Part shown: positions 59,159 to 64,000 of the stretch, piece after piece | How positions within the stretch are numbered: the stretch's first letter is position 1 | Layout: every line of letters begins with the position of its first letter | Assembly (NCBI RefSeq): GCF_003349955.1 | Contig: NZ_QLKQ01000032.1 | Location: 1 to 64,000, forward strand | From: Azospirillum brasilense | Lineage (GTDB): Bacteria; Pseudomonadota; Alphaproteobacteria; Azospirillales; Azospirillaceae | DNA length: 64,000 nucleotides | Direction: 5' to 3' | The notes under the pieces: generated by a model | The model's database searches: none | The model's input: only the letters and a program-made list of their open reading frames with translations | What the model was told of the DNA's origin: nothing | Program-made: the position numbers and the translations under genes

Positions 59159-60214
59159 TTATTCCGGAACGACGAACTGCATGCCCAGCCAGCGCCAGCG
59201 CCCCTCGGGGGCGGGCAGGGTGCAGTTCACGCGCGTGCGGCCCGGCGGGAAGGGGTCGCGGATGCGCACTTCCACCCGGTCCTCCGTCACGCGCTCCAGC
59301 GCCGTCCGGCCCTGGCCGGCGGCGAAGCAGGCCAGCCGCGCGATGTCGCCGATCTCGTCCGACACGGTGAAGCCGATCGAGGGCGGGTTGACGGTCAGCA
59401 GCGGATCGTCGGGCGTCAGGTCGGTCACCGGCAGCGGCAGCGCGTTGGCGGCCAGCCGGAAGCGGTCGACGCTGCCGAAACTCTCGTTCATCACGAAGCG
59501 GGGCAGGGTCGCCCGGTCGGCCTGCGGGTGCAGGACGCCGGACTGCTGGCCGAAGGCGGCGGCGAAGCCCTGCTCCGTCACGATGGTCCGCACCGCCGAC
59601 GACACCTCGCCCTGCGGGTAGGCGAACAGGGTGGGGCGCTGGCCGGTCTCCGCCTGCAGCCGGTCGGCCATGCGGCGCAGCTCCGCCTTCACCTCGTCGG
59701 CGGGGCGGGACACCAGCGACTGGGTGGAGGCGCCGAGCCCGCCGAGCGTGACCCCGGCGGCGGCGAGCTGCCGCACCTCCGCCCAGGTCATGTGGGCGGG
59801 CGACCCGCGGTCGATGGCGTCGGTCGCCACGAACAGGGTGAAGGGAAGACCCGCCGCCTTCAGCCGCGGCCACGCCTCGCGGTAGGCGGAGCGGCTGGCC
59901 TCGTCGATGGTGATCGCCACCGCCCGGTCGGGCAGCGGCGCGCCGCTGCGCAGCGCCTCCAGGATGCGGGGCAGGGGCAGCACCTGATAGTCGCCGTCCT
60001 GAAGCTCGTCCAGATGGGCTTCGAACTGGTCGATCCGGATGCTGATGGACGGGGTCTGGTCCTCGCCGAACCGGTCGTAGGCGAAGACGACGGCGGTGTT
60101 CGCGGTTCCGTCTCCAGCAACGGCGGGCGCCGCAACGCCGGGGCTTCCCGCCAGGGCCTGGAAGGCCCAGGCGGCGGCCACGGCGAAGAGGGTGGCGGCG
60201 CGGCGGAACGGCAT
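59159..60214 (-). CDS. Polysaccharide deacetylase-like protein with lost metal motif
   Basis: This 351-residue exported protein (signal peptide ATLFAVAAAWAFQALAGS) has a NodB-like barrel (AVAITIDEASRSAYREAWPRL, FTLFVATDAI). The metal motifs differ from active enzymes. TFDDG is TIDEA, and the usual H-[ST]-x-x-H segment reads GASTQSLVS with no histidine. It may bind rather than cleave glycans. The C-terminal part (about 245-351) is beta-rich and unassigned. Confidence 0.78.
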   Translation of the reverse strand: MPFRRAATLFAVAAAWAFQALAGSPGVAAPAVAGDGTANTAVVFAYDRFGEDQTPSISIRIDQFEAHLDELQDGDYQVLPLPRILEALRSGAPLPDRAVAITIDEASRSAYREAWPRLKAAGLPFTLFVATDAIDRGSPAHMTWAEVRQLAAAGVTLGGLGASTQSLVSRPADEVKAELRRMADRLQAETGQRPTLFAYPQGEVSSAVRTIVTEQGFAAAFGQQSGVLHPQADRATLPRFVMNESFGSVDRFRLAANALPLPVTDLTPDDPLLTVNPPSIGFTVSDEIGDIARLACFAAGQGRTALERVTEDRVEVRIRDPFPPGRTRVNCTLPAPEGRWRWLGMQFVVPE

Positions 60215-60388
60215 GGCGGCCTGTCGTGGGTCCGGAACGGTCGCGCGGCCGGATGAAGGGTCCGGGCTGCGCCACGGCTGATGTGGCACAGGCACGCTGC
60301 CGGGAACAAGTCCGCAACACATACGCCGCGCTTCGCGCGCTTTCGTGATGCAGCCTTGCAACAACCCCTCGGACAGCAGGCCTTTTGA

Positions 60389-60940
60389 TCAGCCCATCAT
60401 CAGCCCGCCCAGGGCCGTGTCGGTCAGCAGGGGGTAGCGCCGCTCGTCCGGGAGTTGATAGTGCCACCACTCGCAGCCGTAATGCCGCCAGCCCGCCGCC
60501 GTCATGACGCCGAGAAGGGCGGCGCGGTTGCGCTGCTGCTCCGTGGTCAGGTCGGTGCGGCCATGGTGCGACTGTTCGGTCATGTCGTCGAAGCCGGTGC
60601 CCATGTCCAGCGGGTGCCCGGCCCCGTCGGCCAGCGTCAGGTCCACCGCGATCCCCCGGGAATGGGTGGAGCCGCCCGACGGGTCGGCGATGTAGGACGG
60701 ATCGGGCAGCGCCCGCCACAAGGCCCATTGCGCCTCGACCGGGCGGAAGGCATCGTACAGCCGCAACCGGCAGCCGATGCCGCGCGCCAGCCGGATCGCC
60801 GCGCGCAGCGCCGTCGCCGCGTCGGGGTGCAGCAGGCAATGCGGATGCCGGTAGATGGGCAGCCCGGTCAGGTTGTCCGGCGTGGCGTACAGCAGGTCGA
60901 TGTCGACGTCGAAGTCCGGTGGTGCGATGGGTGTGAGCAT
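60389..60940 (-). CDS. D-alanyl-D-alanine dipeptidase (VanX/DdpX-like)
   Basis: This 183-residue zinc peptidase has the VanX-type motifs YDAFRP (R66), STHSRGIAVDL (zinc ligands H93 and D100) and EWWHY (catalytic E157, ligand H160). It should cleave D-Ala-D-Ala or related dipeptides from wall turnover. A resistance role is not implied, because no VanHA partners are nearby. It has no signal peptide and is likely cytoplasmic. Confidence 0.92.
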   Translation of the reverse strand: MLTPIAPPDFDVDIDLLYATPDNLTGLPIYRHPHCLLHPDAATALRAAIRLARGIGCRLRLYDAFRPVEAQWALWRALPDPSYIADPSGGSTHSRGIAVDLTLADGAGHPLDMGTGFDDMTEQSHHGRTDLTTEQQRNRAALLGVMTAAGWRHYGCEWWHYQLPDERRYPLLTDTALGGLMMG

Positions 60941-61041
60941 GATCCATGCCGTCAGGGAAGGTCGGGGCTGTCTATCACGCTCTTGACCCAGGCTTGAAGT
61001 GGGGCTTTGAAGATGGCGGATCCGACGACGCGTGTGAGGCG

Positions 61042-61716
61042 ATGAGAGTTCTGGGACTGGACACGGCGACCTCCGGCTGTTCGGCCGCGCTGTGGGACGA
61101 CGGCGCCGTCACCGTGCGGCGGCGCGAGCCGATGGCGCGTGGGCAGGCGGAAGCGCTGGTGCCCCTGGCGCATGCGGTGATGACGGAGGCCGGCTGCGCC
61201 TTCGACGCGCTGGACCGCATCGCCGTGACCGTCGGGCCGGGGGCCTTCACCGGGCTGCGCATCGCCCTGGCGGCGGCGCGCGGCTTCGCCCTGGCCGCCG
61301 GGCTGCCGGTGGTCGGAATCACCAGCTTCGACGCGGTCGCTCATGGGTTGCCGGACGCGGAGCGGGACGGCCGCGCGGTGCTGGTCGCCGTGGACTCCCG
61401 CCGCACCGAGCCGTTCCTGCACCTCTTCCACCCGGACCTGACGCCGTTCGGCGAACCGGCGATGCTGGAGCCCGCCGCGGTGCCGGGCTGGCTGGACGGG
61501 CTGCTGCCCGCAGGCCCGCTCCTGGTGGCCGGCGACGGGGCCGGCCCGTTGCGCCCGCTCCTGGACGGGCGTGCCGACACCGTTTTCGCCGCCGGGCCGG
61601 GCACGCCCGACGCCGCCGTGGTCGCCGCCCTGGGCGCCCGGCGGGAGGTCGGTCTGCCGGCCCAGCCCTTCTACCTGCGCCCGCCCGACGTCTCCCTGCC
61701 GCGGAAGACGGCATGA
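61042..61716 (+). CDS. tsaB: tRNA t6A modification protein TsaB
   Basis: TsaB (YeaZ) is the scaffold of the complex that makes N6-threonylcarbamoyladenosine at tRNA position 37. The 224-residue ASKHA-fold protein has MRVLGLDTATSGCSAALWDD and VGPGAFTGLRIALAAARG. The stop overlaps the rimI start (ATGA). Confidence 0.95.
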   Translation: MRVLGLDTATSGCSAALWDDGAVTVRRREPMARGQAEALVPLAHAVMTEAGCAFDALDRIAVTVGPGAFTGLRIALAAARGFALAAGLPVVGITSFDAVAHGLPDAERDGRAVLVAVDSRRTEPFLHLFHPDLTPFGEPAMLEPAAVPGWLDGLLPAGPLLVAGDGAGPLRPLLDGRADTVFAAGPGTPDAAVVAALGARREVGLPAQPFYLRPPDVSLPRKTA

Positions 61717-62210
61717 CGGCGCTTGCGTCCGGGACGTCCCGTCCGGTCCGTCTTCAAACCGCCGGCCTCGCCGACGCCGCGGTGATCGCGGCCCTGCAGC
61801 AGGTCTGCTTTCCCGACGATCCCTGGAGCGGCGAGGCGGTCGCCAGCCTGATCGGCCAGCCCGGCTTCTTCGCCGCGCTGGCCTTGCGGGAGGGCGCGGA
61901 GGGCGACGATCCGGTCGGCTTCCTGCTGGCGCGGGTGGCCGCGGAGGATGGCGAGATCATCGCCGTCGGCGTCCGGGCCGACGCGCGGGGGCAGGGCACC
62001 GGGCGGCGGCTGGTCGCGGTGGCGCTGGACGGCGCCCGGGCGCTGGGCGCCACGGCGCTGTTCCTTGAAGTCGCCGAAGACAATGGTATGGCGCAATCCC
62101 TGTATAAATCTTGTGGCTTCTTTGCCGTGGGCCGTCGTCCCGGCTATTACCGCAGGGCGGACGGAAGGGTTGCCGCCCTGGTGTTGCGGTATTCGTACAC
62201 CGACAATTAA
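61713..62210 (+). CDS. rimI: Ribosomal protein S18 alanine N-acetyltransferase RimI
   Basis: This 165-residue GNAT protein has the acetyl-CoA loop VRADARGQGTGRRLV and ALFLEVAEDNGMAQSLYKSCGF. It is coupled to tsaB, the usual order. It ends three bases before the convergent TusA-like gene. Confidence 0.92.
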   Translation: MTALASGTSRPVRLQTAGLADAAVIAALQQVCFPDDPWSGEAVASLIGQPGFFAALALREGAEGDDPVGFLLARVAAEDGEIIAVGVRADARGQGTGRRLVAVALDGARALGATALFLEVAEDNGMAQSLYKSCGFFAVGRRPGYYRRADGRVAALVLRYSYTDN

Positions 62211-62213
62211 ACC

Positions 62214-62468
62214 TTAACCTTTCTGAACCCACAAACGGTGCACCCCGTCCGGCTCATCCGGATTTTCGGGCGTCACGGCGAGAATGGAGTGACCCAGTTC
62301 GGCTAAGGATCGGGGTACATTCTCCAAGGGTTCGCCAGCGTTCAGCCGGACTTCAAGCGTCTGCCCGGCCGCCATGCGCTCCACCGACAACTTGGTCTTG
62401 ACGAAGGTTAACGGGCACACCTCGCTGGTGATGTCCAAAAACAAATCCGGAGATTTTTTTTCGTACAC
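62214..62468 (-). CDS. TusA-family sulfur carrier protein
   Basis: This 84-residue protein has the TusA core (DITSEVCPLTFVKTKLSVER), with the sulfur-accepting cysteine in CPLTF. The start is uncertain. GTG 62468 is close to GAGGAAG, while GTG 62504 gives a 96-residue form. An A8 run (T8 on the plus strand, 62454-62461) lies at codons 2-5 and could allow slippage. Confidence 0.85.
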   Translation of the reverse strand: MYEKKSPDLFLDITSEVCPLTFVKTKLSVERMAAGQTLEVRLNAGEPLENVPRSLAELGHSILAVTPENPDEPDGVHRLWVQKG

Positions 62469-62559
62469 TGCTTCCTCTTTAAGAGCAAAGGATGGATATT
62501 GCACGCGGCCACAAACCTCTTTATATGGAGAGGAACGCCAAGCTGCGGAGCAAGCTTAC

Positions 62560-62976
62560 ATGAGCAATGGTAACCCTTCCAACGCGCTGTTGTCTCTGAC
62601 CACGGAGATCGTGGCGGCGCATGTCTCGAACAATACAGTCGCTCTCGGCGATCTTCCGACGCTGATTGAGCAGGTGTACAAGTCACTCGCGAATGTCGGG
62701 ACCGAGCCGGTTGCGACTGAGGAGCGTCCGCAGCCCGCGGTGCCCATCAAGAAGTCCGTCACTCCCGACTACATTGTATGCCTGGAGGATGGCAAGAAGC
62801 TGAAGATGCTGAAGCGCCATCTGAAGACGGCCTACGACATGTCGCCCGAGGAATACCGCGACCGCTGGGGCCTGCCGGCCGACTATCCGATGGTCGCCCC
62901 GAACTACGCCCGCCAGCGCAGCTCGCTGGCCAAGCAGATCGGTCTCGGCACCCGCGCCCGCCGCGGCGCGGCCTGA
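62560..62976 (+). CDS. MucR/Ros-family zinc-finger regulator
   Basis: This 138-residue protein has the Ros/MucR layout. A helical N-terminus (LLSLTTEIVAAHVSNNTVAL) is followed by a zinc finger at about 74-92 (CLEDGKKLKMLKRHLKT) and the conserved YPMVAPNYARQRSSLAKQIGLG. C74 and H87 are present. The usual fourth-ligand position is A91 in HLKTAYDM. Such regulators control exopolysaccharide, motility and cell cycle genes. Confidence 0.93.
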   Translation: MSNGNPSNALLSLTTEIVAAHVSNNTVALGDLPTLIEQVYKSLANVGTEPVATEERPQPAVPIKKSVTPDYIVCLEDGKKLKMLKRHLKTAYDMSPEEYRDRWGLPADYPMVAPNYARQRSSLAKQIGLGTRARRGAA

Positions 62977-63287
62977 GGTCCGTACGGGCTTGTGCGTTGG
63001 TGTCCGGCGGACCGCCGCTGTTCGGTCCGCCCCGGAACCCCATCGCCCGCATGTGACCGTTTCTTCCTTCCCGCGCGATCATCGCCGTCCCGCCTTGCCG
63101 CCGTCCCCGTCCGCCGGGGCCGGACCTTGTGGCTTGCCCGGAATCCGGGCTTGCCGGGGACGGGTTCGTCACGTCGCGGTTGACCGGCAACCGGCCATTC
63201 GTGTTATCCCTGTTCCGTGCCCGACCGGGCTCCGGAAGGAGAACCGGCGGTTGCCGCGACCCGAACAACGCCAGCGAAGCGTCGAGT
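62977..63287. other. Gap between mucR and the acyltransferase gene
   Basis: This 311-base gap has no supported gene. A hairpin GGCGGACCG / CGGTCCGCC (63006-63014 with 63023-63031) just after mucR may be a terminator without a T-run. Further on, TTGACC (63181-63186) and TTATCC (63205-63210), 18 bases apart, form a candidate promoter for the next gene. Confidence 0.55.
63181..63210 (+). promoter_or_regulatory. Candidate promoter of the OlsB-like gene
   Basis: TTGACC and TTATCC are 18 bases apart and lie about 80 bases upstream of ATG 63288. The match to the sigma-70 type is moderate, and no transcript data are available. Confidence 0.45.
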
Positions 63288-64000
63288 ATGGCTGATACAG
63301 GCACGGACCAGGGCAGCTCTTCGGATCTGCGCATGGGCTCCCTCGAAGTTCGGCTGGCCGAAAGCGCCGCCGAGATCGACTGGGCCCAGGCGTTGCGCTA
63401 CCGCGTCTTCTACGAGGAGATGTCGGCGGTGCCGTCGCCGGACATGGCCGCGCGCCACCGCGACTTCGACGACTTCGACACCATCTGCGACCATCTGCTG
63501 GTCATCGACCACGCCCGCGGCGACGGCCCGGACTCCGTGGTCGGCACCTACCGGCTGATCCGCCGCCCGGCGGCGGCCAAGGCCGGGCGCTTCTATTCCA
63601 GCGACGAATACGACATCGGGCGCCTGCTCAGCTATCCGGGGGAGATCCTGGAGCTGGGGCGGTCCTGCGTCGACGCCGCCTACCGCACGCGCGGCAGCAG
63701 CATGCAGCTGCTGTGGCGCGGCATCGCGGCCTACGTCTTCCACCACGACATCGCGGTGATGTTCGGCTGCGCCAGCCTGCCGGGCACCGACCCGGTGGCG
63801 ATGGCGGAGCCGCTCGCCTACCTGCATCACTTCCATCTGGCCCCGGAGGATCTGCGCCCGGTGGCGCTGCCGGAACGCTATGTCGGCATGGATCTGATGC
63901 CCCGCGACCAGGTCGACCCGAAGCGCGCGCTGACCGTTCTGCCGCCGCTCATCAAGGGCTATCTGCGGCTGGGCGGCTTCATCGGCGACGGCGCGGTGAT
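63288..64000 (+). CDS. OlsB-like ornithine-acyl-ACP N-acyltransferase, partial
   Basis: OlsB transfers an acyl group to ornithine, the first step of ornithine lipid synthesis. The open frame from ATG 63288 runs past the right edge, leaving about 237 residues. It has AQALRYRVFYEEM, VVGTYRLIRRPAAA, YPGEILELGRSCVDAAYRTR and GCASLPGTDP, all typical of the family. Codon use is normal. The C-terminus and any olsA partner lie outside the window. Confidence 0.85.
   Translation, partial: MADTGTDQGSSSDLRMGSLEVRLAESAAEIDWAQALRYRVFYEEMSAVPSPDMAARHRDFDDFDTICDHLLVIDHARGDGPDSVVGTYRLIRRPAAAKAGRFYSSDEYDIGRLLSYPGEILELGRSCVDAAYRTRGSSMQLLWRGIAAYVFHHDIAVMFGCASLPGTDPVAMAEPLAYLHHFHLAPEDLRPVALPERYVGMDLMPRDQVDPKRALTVLPPLIKGYLRLGGFIGDGAV

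Noticed and set aside
59159-60364. Longer start for the deacetylase-like gene
   Set aside because: The extra 50 residues precede a good signal peptide starting at ATG 60214 and would bury it.
60389-60940. Vancomycin resistance gene vanX
   Set aside because: The motifs fit VanX/DdpX dipeptidases, but there are no vanH or ligase partners. In a Gram-negative background a wall-turnover role is more likely.

Overview
The window is a GC-rich alphaproteobacterial chromosome segment. It probably comes from Azospirillum or a close Rhodospirillales relative. The basis is the codon use, the hisB-hisH-hisA-hisF-hisE order, the MucR, PPSR, HemJ and FxsA families, and the hemE-centred origin layout. No 16S rRNA gene is present to settle the genus. 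No rRNA, tRNA, CRISPR array, prophage or complete insertion sequence was recognised.

Bases 1-21,600 look like the replication-origin and partition region. parB, parA, rsmG, mnmG and mnmE form a tight leftward block. It carries one perfect and one near-perfect parS site, and a third parS core lies inside aroE. The leftward chain ppsR-maf-aroE-coaE-dnaQ has start/stop overlaps at most junctions and diverges from hemE-hemJ. The 415-base gap between ppsR and hemE holds a cluster of DnaA-box-like 9-mers and a T/A-rich stretch, so it is the predicted oriC. An AbrB-Doc toxin-antitoxin pair, a P-type Ca-type ATPase and rho follow. secB ends opposite rho at a two-way terminator.

Bases 21,600-38,100 hold envelope and housekeeping genes: fxsA, a Tim44-like gene, mltA and a DUF1206 gene. 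They are followed by the leftward histidine cluster hisB-hisH-GNAT-hisA-hisF-hisE with a HIT gene. A large lipoprotein gene carries eight exact-period 21-bp repeats. Then come hslVU, an ABC-F ATPase, a PAS histidine kinase, an XRE regulator and an Smr protein. Long nested palindromic repeats occur at 25.4 and 33.5 kb, with a half unit at 10.2 kb.

Bases 38,200-52,200 hold a lactate-utilisation operon (lutABC), a soluble PAS chemoreceptor, a divergent argP/lysE pair, and zinc uptake genes (znuCB divergent from znuA around a Zur-like palindrome). They are followed by dapB, an AraC-alkyltransferase fusion, nth, a bactofilin and a CysZ-like membrane protein. Four perfect hairpins stand in a row between argP and znuB.

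Bases 52,200-64,000 hold an adenosine-kinase-like PfkB protein, a TauE permease with its TIGR02186 partner and a universal stress protein. They are followed by a spermidine-synthase-like membrane protein, a class III cyclase, an Nfu-type Fe-S protein, a deacetylase-like protein lacking its metal histidines, and a D-Ala-D-Ala dipeptidase. tsaB-rimI, a TusA-like protein and mucR come next, and an OlsB-like acyltransferase runs off the right end.

Functional identities rest on motifs read by eye. No database search was run.
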